Shown: positions 45,140 to 53,039, counted from the stretch's first letter. The stretch is 64,000 bases of DNA from JANMEX01 sp041751995 (GCA_041751995.1 JBGSHY010000070.1:19618-83617), one strand, 5' to 3'. The notes: a model not told the origin generated them from the sequence alone. Program-made: numbers and translations.

Positions 45140-46075
45140 ATGACCGACACGCAAAAATCGCTGAAGAAGGTCGCTTATTATCATGGCTGTGCGCTGGAAG
45201 GCTCCGGCCACGGCTACAACCGGTCGACCCGCGCGCTGGCCGAAGCGCTGGATCTGGAGCTTGAAGACGTCAAGAACTGGAACTGCTGCGGCGCGATGGA
45301 GGTCAAGAACATTGACCCCGAAGTGCAGACTTACCTGTCGTCGCGCGTCCTCTCGATCGCGGCCAACGAGATGGGCCACACGACGGTCATGGCGCCGTGC
45401 AACGGCTGCTATCACAATCTGAAAAAGGCCGAGCACGACATCGCGCACAAGCCCAATTCCAAGGCCGTGGTCGAGCGCATTTCCGCCAAGGCCGGACATG
45501 CGGCCTATGAGCCGGGTCAAATTGAAACCATCCATGCGCTCGACTGGGTCAAGCAGACGATCGGCGAAGAGGGGCTGCGCAAGCGGGCAAAAGGCAAGCT
45601 CAAGGGGCTCAAGGTCGCCAACTATTACGGGTGCATGTACACAAGGCCGCGCAACATTTTCCCGGGCCGCGATGCGGGTCCGGAATCAGAATCGTCGTCA
45701 AAGCCGCATTTCATGGATGATGTGCTGGCGGCGGCGGGTGCGGAAAATGTCGATTTTGCGCTGAAGACCGCCTGCTGCGGCGGCGCGCACACGCTTTCTG
45801 ATTCCGACACGTCGACAAAGCTGTGCATCAACATTCTGCGCGCTGCCGAGGCATCCGGCGCAGAGGTGATCGCCACCGAATGCCCGACGTGCCACAGCGG
45901 CCTTGAAATGCATCAGATTCGCGCCGAAAAGCGCTATGGCATCAAGACCAATGTGAAAATTGTCTACTTCACCCAGCTGCTCGGTTTGGCGCTTGGCCTG
46001 TCGCCGCGCAAAGTCGGACTGCAGGAAAACGTCTCTGATTCGACGCCGCTGTTCCGCGCAAAGGGCATCGCATGA
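45140..46075 (+). CDS. shdrB2: sHdr complex subunit B2 (CCG-domain)
   Basis: This is a 311-residue HdrB-like protein with two CCG domains: NWNCCGAMEV with CNGCYHN in the first, and TACCGGAH with ECPTCHSG in the second, which together bind the catalytic iron-sulfur cluster of HdrB. This is the canonical, full-motif B subunit of sHdr. It overlaps the following gene by ATGA (46072-46075). Confidence 0.95.
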   Translation: MTDTQKSLKKVAYYHGCALEGSGHGYNRSTRALAEALDLELEDVKNWNCCGAMEVKNIDPEVQTYLSSRVLSIAANEMGHTTVMAPCNGCYHNLKKAEHDIAHKPNSKAVVERISAKAGHAAYEPGQIETIHALDWVKQTIGEEGLRKRAKGKLKGLKVANYYGCMYTRPRNIFPGRDAGPESESSSKPHFMDDVLAAAGAENVDFALKTACCGGAHTLSDSDTSTKLCINILRAAEASGAEVIATECPTCHSGLEMHQIRAEKRYGIKTNVKIVYFTQLLGLALGLSPRKVGLQENVSDSTPLFRAKGIA

Positions 46076-46497
46076 AAAACTGGGATGAGCTTGAGGAGCA
46101 AGTGCTTTCGCCTTCCGCGGACGCGGCTTCATTGCTGGCTGTCAGCGAATCCGTTCTGGAAAACTGGGCCGAAGCGCGCGGCCTCGTTCCGACTGCAAAA
46201 AAGCAGGAAGGATTCCGCCTGATTGCCTTGCACAGCCAAGGGTCGCGCGGCGAGCCGAGCTTCAATGCCTGCCGGGAAACCTGCCGCGAAGTCGTCTATC
46301 ATTACAATCTGCTGAAAGACGGCGGGCCGGAAGCCGGTTCGGCTTCAAAGCTGGCGATGATGGGCTTTGTGGCGCATCATCTTTTGCTGTTTGTCCGCGG
46401 CAAAATGGAAGTTGCAGGATTGGGCGAATTCTGCTGTTCTTCCAAGGCAGTACGGTCAAACGACGCGTTAATCGAACTGGCACAATCAAGAGGCTGA
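46072..46497 (+). CDS. Small Cys-containing protein in the sHdr operon, unknown function
   Basis: I do not recognise a domain in this 141-residue protein. It has a mostly helical pattern and four Cys: a CX3C pair in FNACRETCRE (67 and 71) and a vicinal pair in EFCCSS (121 and 122). Those pairs suit metal or persulfide binding. It is coupled to shdrB2 by ATGA overlap and ends two bases before lbpA, so it is very likely part of the sulfur pathway. Confidence 0.8.
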   Translation: MKNWDELEEQVLSPSADAASLLAVSESVLENWAEARGLVPTAKKQEGFRLIALHSQGSRGEPSFNACRETCREVVYHYNLLKDGGPEAGSASKLAMMGFVAHHLLLFVRGKMEVAGLGEFCCSSKAVRSNDALIELAQSRG

Positions 46498-46499
46498 TC

Positions 46500-46943
46500 A
46501 TGGCAAATGTTAAGGGCTGCAACCTTCCCGACGAACTCCTTTATGATGTGGACAATCACATCTGGTTCCGCGAAATCGGCGATGGGACCGTCAAGATGGG
46601 AATGACCACCGTGGCCACGGCGCTTGCCGGGCAATTGGTGGCTTTCACGCCCAAAAAGGCCGGGAAGTCGGTTGAAGCAGGCAAATCCTGCGCGACGGTG
46701 GAATCCGGAAAATGGGTTGGTCCTGCAAAATCCGCCGTGGCTGGCGAAGTGCTGGAGATCAATGAAGCGCTTGTCGCCAAACCGGCCATAGCCAATGAAG
46801 ACCCTTACGTTGCCGGCTGGATGGTTTTGCTCAAACCCGCCGACTGGGCATCGGTGAAACCCAATCTTGTTCCTGGCTCCAGCGTCGCGCCGAAGTATGA
46901 GGCCAAAATGGCCGCCGATGGCTTTGCGGGCTGCGCCGCTTAA
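46500..46943 (+). CDS. lbpA: Lipoate-binding protein LbpA
   Basis: This 147-residue GcvH-like protein carries Lys71 in VESGKWVGP, the lysine that receives lipoate. LbpA proteins are the dedicated carriers of sulfur intermediates for sHdr and are lipoylated by the sLpl/LipS1/LipS2 system whose genes lie upstream in this window. A GcvH-like beta sandwich fills about residues 5-130, followed by an unusual C-terminal tail ending CAA. It closes the operon that begins at dsrE3C. Confidence 0.94.
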   Translation: MANVKGCNLPDELLYDVDNHIWFREIGDGTVKMGMTTVATALAGQLVAFTPKKAGKSVEAGKSCATVESGKWVGPAKSAVAGEVLEINEALVAKPAIANEDPYVAGWMVLLKPADWASVKPNLVPGSSVAPKYEAKMAADGFAGCAA

Positions 46944-47006
46944 ATTTCAGCGGATGTTTTTGAAAGCGGATTGATTTTGCGCCGGGATACCCGTATTTGC
47001 GCAGAC

Positions 47007-47345
47007 ATGAATATTGCTGAATTCAAAGATAAAGCTGGCGGCGCCGCCGAGTTTCTCAAGGTTCTCGCCAACGAGAGCCGGCTTGCCATTCTTTGCAATC
47101 TGATCGACGGCGAGAAGTCGGTAAACGAGCTGGAAGTGCTTTTGAACTTGCGGCAATCAACGCTGTCGCAGCACTTGTCGGTCTTGCGGCGCGAGCGCCT
47201 TGTGAAAACCCGGCGTTCCGCCCAATACATTTACTATTCGCTGGACAGCGAGGAAGCCGGCGTCATCATGCATGCGCTGTACGACATCTACTGTGGTCCC
47301 AAGTCAAAGAGTGCCAAGCCGCTCAATCGAGTCTTGGCCGACTGA
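47007..47345 (+). CDS. shdrR: ArsR-type persulfide-sensing repressor (sHdrR/SqrR-like)
   Basis: This 112-residue winged-helix ArsR protein has an HTH at about residues 40-65 (STLSQHLSVLRRERL). Cys30 and Cys96 are 66 residues apart, exactly the spacing of the sensor pair in SqrR (Cys41/Cys107) and sHdrR (Cys50/Cys116), where sulfane sulfur forms a polysulfide bridge and releases DNA. ATG 47007 lacks a strong ribosome site; in-frame TTG starts lie at 46971 and 46977, which would give Cys42/Cys108. It lies just after lbpA. Its 3' end overlaps the convergent 117-residue gene by 23 bases. Confidence 0.88.
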   Translation: MNIAEFKDKAGGAAEFLKVLANESRLAILCNLIDGEKSVNELEVLLNLRQSTLSQHLSVLRRERLVKTRRSAQYIYYSLDSEEAGVIMHALYDIYCGPKSKSAKPLNRVLAD

Positions 47346-47676
47346 GGCAGCCTACCAGCACGTCCATCCGCCTTTTATGCAACGCGTCCCATGCCGCGTT
47401 CAGACCGGGATTGGGTTCGTCGCCACCGGGCTGGACGACAGTCTCAAACGCAATTGCCAAAAACGCGCCGAGTTCAGGATTGAGCTCAAACGTCCGCAAA
47501 TCGCCTGAAGTCCAACCAAGCAGCATTGCCTTTTTGCGAAAATTGGCAAAGTCAGAACAGCTTTTTGCCAGCTGATCTACTTGCTCAAGCCTTCTGATAT
47601 CTTCCTTGAGAAGCTGCGCGGCAAACATGCTTGTCTCCCGGGCGGCGGCGGCCCGCATGTCGTCAATCAGTTTCAT
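47323..47676 (-). CDS. Hypothetical protein coupled to the deacetylase-family gene
   Basis: I do not recognise this 117-residue protein. It is mainly helical with two Cys (KSCSDF and LVGCLS). Its ATG overlaps the stop of the deacetylase gene (ATGA at 47673-47676), so it is translationally coupled to it. Its 3' end overlaps the arsR gene tail to tail. It may be a partner or regulator of the deacetylase. Confidence 0.6.
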   Translation of the reverse strand: MKLIDDMRAAAARETSMFAAQLLKEDIRRLEQVDQLAKSCSDFANFRKKAMLLGWTSGDLRTFELNPELGAFLAIAFETVVQPGGDEPNPGLNAAWDALHKRRMDVLVGCLSRPRLD

Positions 47677-48767
47677 GCGACTTCCTCCAGGATTGCGCCG
47701 GATGGGATGGCGTCGGCAATGGTCGACAGCCACTCCGGCTTGATGTCTTCATTGTCCACTAGATCGCAGGTGAAGTTTCTCAACAGGTTTTGGATCTCCT
47801 GCGGCAAGGATTCAGGCATCGGAAATCCGTTCAGCTTCCCCCACAAACCCGCCCAACAGCGGACCGTGGTCCAGGGATTGTACCCGCCTCCGCCGAGCAC
47901 CACGACTCGCGGGCAGGTCTGCGCAGCTGATTCGACTGCGCTCCAAAGCCCTGTATTGCTAAGCTGCATGGAAGACAGCGGGTCACCCGAAAGCGCGTCC
48001 GCTCCGCAGGTGATCACCAATGCTTCCTGCTGAAACGCATCAAGTTCAGGTATGATTTCATCCGCCATCAAGCGATCAAGACCGGCGTCTGTGAAACCGC
48101 GCGGGACAGGGAAGTTTCGTGCATTTGCCGTGTGGGCCTGCCCTGTACCGGGCCACCTGCCCGCCTCGTGGACCGAGATGCACAGGGTTCTCGGATTGCC
48201 CTCAAAGGCAGTTTCCACGCCGTCGCCGTGATGGGCGTCAAGATCAAGATAGGCGACCCGGTTCAAATCCGCATTGAGGAATTCCAGCATGGCGAACACC
48301 GGATCGTTAAAGTAGCAAAAGCCGCTGGCGCGGTCCTTCCGGCCGTGGTGTGTCCCACCCGCCGGATGATAAGCAACGCGGCCCTCCAAGGCGAGCCGCG
48401 CCGCCAGCACCGATCCGCCGACTGAGGTTGTCGCGCGCCGCCAAAGCCCGGGAAAAACCGGGTTCTCCATGGTTCCGAGGTGAAACCGCGCCCGCAACTC
48501 ACCTGTCACCTGGCCGGATTCGCTGACTGCATGAACCGCGTCGATGTAGGCCGGGTCGTGAAAGGCAGTCAGTTCCTCTGCTGTCGCCGCCGGGCTTTCA
48601 CGGTAGTTTGATGCATCCAGCCAGCCTAGGGCGCGGCAAATGTCCATTACCGGACCGATCCGCTCGATTGAAAGCGGATGTGGCGGCCGGTACCCGGTGC
48701 TGCGATAGACGTCGCTGCACACAAACACAGGTGAGCGAAAATGGAGCGTGCGGTTCAAAGATGTCAA
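47673..48767 (-). CDS. Histone-deacetylase-family amidohydrolase (AcuC-like)
   Basis: This 364-residue zinc-dependent amidohydrolase has the Zn-ligand and active-site motifs GGTHHGRKDR, DLDAHHGDGVE and CGADALSGDP, plus GGGGYNP at the C-terminal end. Bacterial relatives deacetylate acetyl-lysine, acetoin-pathway enzymes or polyamines. Its position between the ArsR gene and the dsrE/tusA genes is unusual; a role in protein deacylation or in removing acyl groups from a sulfur-pathway protein is only a guess. It diverges from the dsrE3 gene. Confidence 0.88.
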   Translation of the reverse strand: MTSLNRTLHFRSPVFVCSDVYRSTGYRPPHPLSIERIGPVMDICRALGWLDASNYRESPAATAEELTAFHDPAYIDAVHAVSESGQVTGELRARFHLGTMENPVFPGLWRRATTSVGGSVLAARLALEGRVAYHPAGGTHHGRKDRASGFCYFNDPVFAMLEFLNADLNRVAYLDLDAHHGDGVETAFEGNPRTLCISVHEAGRWPGTGQAHTANARNFPVPRGFTDAGLDRLMADEIIPELDAFQQEALVITCGADALSGDPLSSMQLSNTGLWSAVESAAQTCPRVVVLGGGGYNPWTTVRCWAGLWGKLNGFPMPESLPQEIQNLLRNFTCDLVDNEDIKPEWLSTIADAIPSGAILEEVA

Positions 48768-48828
48768 AGAAATACCCCTGAAACAGCCAAACCGGCATAG
48801 TGATACTTGACCTGCGGTAAATCATGGT

Positions 48829-48844
48829 ATTCATTCATTAGAAT
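48829..48844. promoter_or_regulatory. Exact ATTC-N8-GAAT operator upstream of the dsrE3-tusA pair
   Basis: ATTC-N8-GAAT is a perfect match to the operator described for SqrR-type repressors. It overlaps a TATTC/GAATA inverted repeat (48828-48845) and lies about 20 bases after a TTGACC (48807-48812), so it could cover the -10 region of the promoter. Confidence 0.55.
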
Positions 48845-48895
48845 ATATCAATCGGCAATTTTGGGAATCTTGCCGGTTCTTGGAGGAACAAAGAA

Positions 48896-49396
48896 ATGGC
48901 CACTGGCTCTGATTCCAACAGCAAGAGCATGTCGATCATCGTCACCAAGGGTTCGCTCGATTGGGCCTACCCTCCATTTATCCTCGCGACCACAGCGGCC
49001 GCAATGGACGTCAAGGTGACAATGTTTTTCACCTTCTACGGCTTGGTACTTCTCAAGAAGAATCTCGACCTGAAAATGACGCCGATGGGCAATGCCGCCA
49101 TGGAGATGCCGATGATGGGCATGCACATGGGCATGCCGAACATCATCGGCGCCCTGCCTGGCGTCGATGCCGCATGCACCGCCATGATGAAGAACATGAT
49201 CAAGAAAAAGGGCGTTGCGTCCATTGATGACCTGCGGACGGCAGCAATCGAATCCGACGTAAACATGATCGCCTGCCAGATGACCATGGATCTTTTCGAA
49301 TATAAGCGTGAAGACATGATCGATGGTCCGGTGCTTGGCGGCGCTGCCTCATGGGTCGACATTGCGACCAAGTCCGACATCAATCTGTTTATCTAA
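48896..49396 (+). CDS. DsrE/DsrF-family protein, DsrE3-like
   Basis: This 166-residue protein of the DsrE/DsrF/DrsH family has a methionine-rich stretch (about 63-80) followed by Cys94 (DAACTAMM) and Cys127 in ACQMTMDLF, the conserved Cys of the DsrE2/DsrE3A-type proteins. A persulfide-transfer role with the adjacent TusA fits. TusA follows 14 bases later. It is soluble by sequence except for a short hydrophobic patch (about 29-52). Confidence 0.88.
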   Translation: MATGSDSNSKSMSIIVTKGSLDWAYPPFILATTAAAMDVKVTMFFTFYGLVLLKKNLDLKMTPMGNAAMEMPMMGMHMGMPNIIGALPGVDAACTAMMKNMIKKKGVASIDDLRTAAIESDVNMIACQMTMDLFEYKREDMIDGPVLGGAASWVDIATKSDINLFI

Positions 49397-49410
49397 ATCC
49401 GGAGACTGAA

Positions 49411-49638
49411 ATGGCTGACAAAGTACTCGATGCACAGGGCCTCAATTGCCCACTCCCAATCCTGCGCGCCAAAAAGGCGCTGGTCGAACTGCCAGCAGGC
49501 GGCACGCTGGAAATCCTCGCGACCGATCCTGGAGCCGTGGCTGATTTCCAGGCATTCTGCCGTACGACCGGCAACGAACTTCTCGAACACAGCCAAGATG
49601 GCAAGGTCTACAAATTCCTCATCAAACGGCACGCCTGA
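49411..49638 (+). CDS. tusA: Sulfur carrier protein TusA
   Basis: This 75-residue TusA has the family motif with catalytic Cys13 (LNCPLPILRAKKAL). TusA carries persulfide sulfur in the cytoplasm and, in sulfur oxidisers, feeds sHdr through DsrE3. ATG 49411 follows GGAG; the in-frame start at 49351 falls inside the previous gene. It is the second gene of the operon, closed by a terminator. Confidence 0.96.
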   Translation: MADKVLDAQGLNCPLPILRAKKALVELPAGGTLEILATDPGAVADFQAFCRTTGNELLEHSQDGKVYKFLIKRHA

Positions 49639-49691
49639 CAGACATTCAAGCATCTGAAACACGCCAGGCGGTTTCTGCCCAGACAATACGG

Positions 49692-49722
49692 AAAAAGCCC
49701 CGTCGTTTCAGCGGGGCTTTTT
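49692..49722. terminator. Bidirectional rho-independent terminator after tusA
   Basis: AAAAAGCCCC (49692-49701) pairs with GGGGCTTTTT (49713-49722). The A/T ends give a T run on both strands, so it can stop transcription from tusA and from the left-reading genes. Confidence 0.9.
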
Positions 49723-49784
49723 GTTGCTGCTATGTCATCGGGTTATGATGGCTTAACCAGGGCTGTATGGACAGCTATTTAAGC

Positions 49785-49816
49785 AAAACCCCGGAAGCTG
49801 GTGCCTGCTTTCGGGG
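49785..49816 (-). terminator. Terminator for the FadL-type gene
   Basis: CCCCGGAAGC (49789-49798) pairs with GCTTTCGGGG (49807-49816) with one G-T pair; the minus strand then has TTTT. Confidence 0.65.
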
Positions 49817-49856
49817 CTGCTCATTTTGCAATCGTTTAACCGCGCAGTTCGCGGGA

Positions 49857-51131
49857 TCAGAACTTCTTCTTCCAGCCTATGGAAGCCGAGAATTGATGCA
49901 TTTCGGGCGAGACGCTCGAACCGGGCGTTGGGCCGAATGGTGTAACCTCTGGTCCGGTAACCGAGTTTGAAAGCGCGTAGATCAAGGCGAAGTCAATCGA
50001 ACTCGAATCAGATACTTTTACCGTGCCGCCGCCAGTGAAATGGTGCTGCACGACGCCCGGCGTCAGCACAGCCAGCGTCACGTCTTCGGGGCCAATCGGA
50101 TTGGTCGAATAGGCATAGCCTGCGCGCCAAGTGAATTTGTCATTCTGGCGCCATTCTGCGCCGACTTTGAACACGTCAACGTCGTCCCAGCCAAATCCGG
50201 GTCCACCCGTAGAACCAAGTGGTGCAGGGAAAAACGGATTGCTGATTGCGCCGACACCGCTGTAGAAAATATGCTGGTAGTCGGCCATCAACGTCAAATC
50301 CGGCCTGACGTCCCATGAAGCACCCACTGTGAAGGAAGCAGGAATGTTAAACTTGCCTTGGTCGGCAAACAAACCCTGATAATTCTTGAAGCGCGTCATG
50401 AGCATCGGTGTTTGACCCGAAGCGCCAATACGGAAACTGTCCGTCACGTCAATCTGGATGCCACCGCGCAAGCCGCCGCCGAACGACCAATCATAACCAT
50501 TGTCTGTGAGGGCAGACGGGTCTGAAGACATAGGGGATAATGCGACCAAACCTTTGCCGCTGAATGCCTGAACCGCCAGTGTGGGCGCAATGCCAATCGA
50601 AACGTTACCCATTTTTTTCGCATAGGTCGCAGACATGAAAACCTGTATGAGATCGACGCCCGCGTCTCCGCCGCAGAAGATTCCCGGTCCGCCCGGACAC
50701 ATCATACCTGCATTGGTGATGCCTTTGTAAGTCGTGTTCGCCCCGCCATTTCCATAGATAGAGAAATTAAGTGCGGACGTGTCGTCGATTGGCCGGTTAT
50801 AGGCCATGTTGGGAATGAAGAATATGTTCCGCGAACTGCGAATGTCACCGGGCGAAAGAAATGCAGTCCCACTGGCTTCATATCCGCGGAACGGCATGAA
50901 AAACTCGATGCCGGCATCAAATTCACGCCCAATCGTCGCGATGGATGCCGGGTTGATAGCGGCAGACATGGCGTCCTGGCTCTGCGCCACACCTGCGCCG
51001 CCCTGCGCGCGCTGAACCACGCCATAGCCAAGCGCAAACGACCCCTCGGTCGCATCAGAAGCAGGCGCGAACACTGCAGAAAGCGCCAATGCGGCCAATG
51101 TGGATTTGATTGTGCGTGTCTTGAATGCCAT
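49857..51131 (-). CDS. FadL/OmpP1/TodX-type outer-membrane transporter
   Basis: This 424-residue barrel protein has a signal peptide (about 1-27, ending ASDA-TE) and the plug-type N-terminal NPASIATIG motif of the FadL family. FadL proteins move hydrophobic molecules, such as long-chain fatty acids, across the outer membrane. Within this sulfur cluster it may import hydrophobic sulfur substrates or organic sulfur; that is inferred. ATG 51131 is chosen after GGGGGAG; an earlier in-frame ATG at 51152 leads into a worse signal peptide. It is downstream of soeC on the same strand, separated by a terminator and its own promoter region. Confidence 0.87.
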   Translation of the reverse strand: MAFKTRTIKSTLAALALSAVFAPASDATEGSFALGYGVVQRAQGGAGVAQSQDAMSAAINPASIATIGREFDAGIEFFMPFRGYEASGTAFLSPGDIRSSRNIFFIPNMAYNRPIDDTSALNFSIYGNGGANTTYKGITNAGMMCPGGPGIFCGGDAGVDLIQVFMSATYAKKMGNVSIGIAPTLAVQAFSGKGLVALSPMSSDPSALTDNGYDWSFGGGLRGGIQIDVTDSFRIGASGQTPMLMTRFKNYQGLFADQGKFNIPASFTVGASWDVRPDLTLMADYQHIFYSGVGAISNPFFPAPLGSTGGPGFGWDDVDVFKVGAEWRQNDKFTWRAGYAYSTNPIGPEDVTLAVLTPGVVQHHFTGGGTVKVSDSSSIDFALIYALSNSVTGPEVTPFGPTPGSSVSPEMHQFSASIGWKKKF

Positions 51132-51198
51132 GCGTGTCTCCCCCGACATCATTCAAAGCTTTTCGCAAAGCTTTCAATATAAAGTGATACTTCAGTAT

Positions 51199-51214
51199 AT
51201 CCTGACTCGCGAAT
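51199..51214. promoter_or_regulatory. Candidate operator upstream of the FadL-type gene
   Basis: ATCC-N8-GAAT (one base from ATTC-N8-GAAT) lies about 70 bases before the start of the FadL-type gene, next to an imperfect GATAC-TTCA-GTATATC inverted repeat (51186-51201). It places this gene in the same putative regulon. Confidence 0.35.
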
Positions 51215-51294
51215 GTAACTGCAAAAACAAGCGGCGCAAGCCATAACTGTGTCCTTACGGCATCACTGCCTCAATATTCGGCAATCGCCACTTG

Positions 51295-51316
51295 AAAAGC
51301 CCGTTTTGCACACGGG
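51295..51316 (-). terminator. Weak terminator after soeC
   Basis: CCCGT (51300-51304) pairs with ACGGG (51312-51316); the minus strand then has CTTTTC. It is short and may be leaky. Confidence 0.45.
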
Positions 51317-51328
51317 AAACACCGGTTC

Positions 51329-52252
51329 TCAGGCCTGCTGGTTGCCATAAAACAGCGTCACCACATGTTCGCCTTCGGCAAAAAACAGCCAGCGCTCGAC
51401 CCAGGCTGCAAACAGCAGCACCGGAGCGGCGATTAGCGCAAACCATGGTGATATCAGGCATGCGCCATAGGCGGCGGCTACAATCGCGAGCAGGATGAAA
51501 AACAGCGCCCGCAGCTTTTCGGAATGGCGCCGGGCGACGACAAAACCCATTTCCTTCTGGATGAAATTGCGCGCTGTATGCGGCAGCTCCCATTGACGAA
51601 CGCCCGCGCCAAGCCCGGTGGCGTTCGCCATCGTCCGGTCGCGCGGCGCGTTGTCGATGGCCTTCCAATAGAGGAATTTGAGAACCGCTATGAGCAGCAG
51701 TGCAGAAGCGCCCAGGGCCAGTTGAAAAGTCTGGAAACGGCCAAAAATCACCGCAACAGCCATCAACACTGCGGCACCGCTGGCCAGCGCAAACGACAGA
51801 TAGACCGGAACCGTCAGCGGCTGGTTCCAGGCTCGGATCGTGTTCAGCGTCGAGTAGATCTTGCCGGTCGAAAACACGGTCACCGCGCACATTACTGCCG
51901 TGAAAAGCCCGAGCGGCGCGATGAGTTGAGGCGCATCAATCAGTCCGGACCAGACAGCGCCGAACAGCAGCGCCGGGCCATAGGTGATGATGGCCGCCAC
52001 GCCTTCGCGCGACAGCCATGACGAGCGCCACTGCGACACGGCGCGCCAAGCCCGTTCCGGATGGCCAAGATGGAACGTCGAGGACAACAGGCCGACGGTG
52101 ATCAGCCCAAGCGCAATCACCATCGAGACAAGCGCAAACGCCATGCTTGACGCCGGGCCGTGGCTGAAACCGGTCAGGCCAAGCAGCGCCAGCATGCCAT
52201 AACCGGCGCCGGATGCAGTGGTGAACAACAGGACGGAATATGCTGGATTCAT
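51329..52252 (-). CDS. soeC: Sulfite dehydrogenase membrane subunit SoeC
   Basis: This 307-residue integral membrane protein of the DmsC/NrfD type has about eight membrane helices. It anchors SoeAB to the inner membrane and passes electrons from sulfite oxidation to quinone. ATG 52252 is chosen because it follows soeB by four bases and begins MNPAYSVLLFTTAS, the family start; the frame extends upstream through soeB only in a shadow reading. It is the third gene of soeABC. Confidence 0.9.
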   Translation of the reverse strand: MNPAYSVLLFTTASGAGYGMLALLGLTGFSHGPASSMAFALVSMVIALGLITVGLLSSTFHLGHPERAWRAVSQWRSSWLSREGVAAIITYGPALLFGAVWSGLIDAPQLIAPLGLFTAVMCAVTVFSTGKIYSTLNTIRAWNQPLTVPVYLSFALASGAAVLMAVAVIFGRFQTFQLALGASALLLIAVLKFLYWKAIDNAPRDRTMANATGLGAGVRQWELPHTARNFIQKEMGFVVARRHSEKLRALFFILLAIVAAAYGACLISPWFALIAAPVLLFAAWVERWLFFAEGEHVVTLFYGNQQA

Positions 52253-52256
52253 CGGT

Positions 52257-53039
52257 TCAGCCCTTGGTCTTCTTGGTTGAACGAGGGGCAGCCTGCTTGC
52301 CGCCCAAAAGCCCGTCCGCCCATGCAAACAACCGGTCGATCGCCGAACCATCGCCCTTTGGAAGCGATTCCGGCGGCAAGGTGGTGGCGTCACGGCGCGC
52401 GCGCGGCGGCAGATATTTGTTGACGGGTTTGGTGCCCATCTCCGGCAGCAGGTCGTAACCGCCGCGTTCGGCGACGAGTTTGGACACTTTCGAGTTTGCA
52501 TCGCCGAGATCGCCAAAATGCCGCGCGCCGGTCGGGCATGCTTTGACGCAGGCTGGAACGCGGTCTTCCTCGACGAAATTCTCATTGTAGATGCGGTCGA
52601 CACACAGCGTGCATTTCTTCATCACGCCATGGCTGTAGTCATATTCGCGCGCACCGTAAGGGCATGCCCAAGAACACAGCTTGCAGCCGATGCAGACATC
52701 AGGATTGACCAGAACAATGCCGTCCTCGGCGCGTTTGTAGGACGCGCCGGTCGGGCAGACAGTCACGCAGGCCGGCGTCTCGCAATGGAGGCATGAGCGC
52801 GGGAAATTGACGATGCGCGAATTTTCATTGTCCGCCTCTTTGACTTCATAGCCGTGGATGCGGTTGAGCCAAGTGCCGAGCGGGTCGGCGCTGCGCGGAT
52901 TGGCATCTGTCAACGGCGCTGAATAGCCCTGCGTATTCCACTCCTTGCAGGAGGTGGCGCAGGCCTGGCAACCGACGCACGTGTCCAGATCAATCACGAG
53001 GCCGAGTTTTTTGGCGGAGGGAGCGGGCAAACAGGTCAT
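52257..53039 (-). CDS. soeB: Sulfite dehydrogenase iron-sulfur subunit SoeB
   Basis: This 260-residue DmsB-type electron-transfer subunit has four ferredoxin-type Cys motifs: CVGCQACATSC, CLHCETPACVTVC, CIGCKLCSWAC and CTLC with a later CVKACPTGA, consistent with four [4Fe-4S] clusters. It relays electrons from the molybdenum subunit SoeA to SoeC. The soeA and soeB reading frames overlap by four bases (ATGA). Confidence 0.95.
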   Translation of the reverse strand: MTCLPAPSAKKLGLVIDLDTCVGCQACATSCKEWNTQGYSAPLTDANPRSADPLGTWLNRIHGYEVKEADNENSRIVNFPRSCLHCETPACVTVCPTGASYKRAEDGIVLVNPDVCIGCKLCSWACPYGAREYDYSHGVMKKCTLCVDRIYNENFVEEDRVPACVKACPTGARHFGDLGDANSKVSKLVAERGGYDLLPEMGTKPVNKYLPPRARRDATTLPPESLPKGDGSAIDRLFAWADGLLGGKQAAPRSTKKTKG

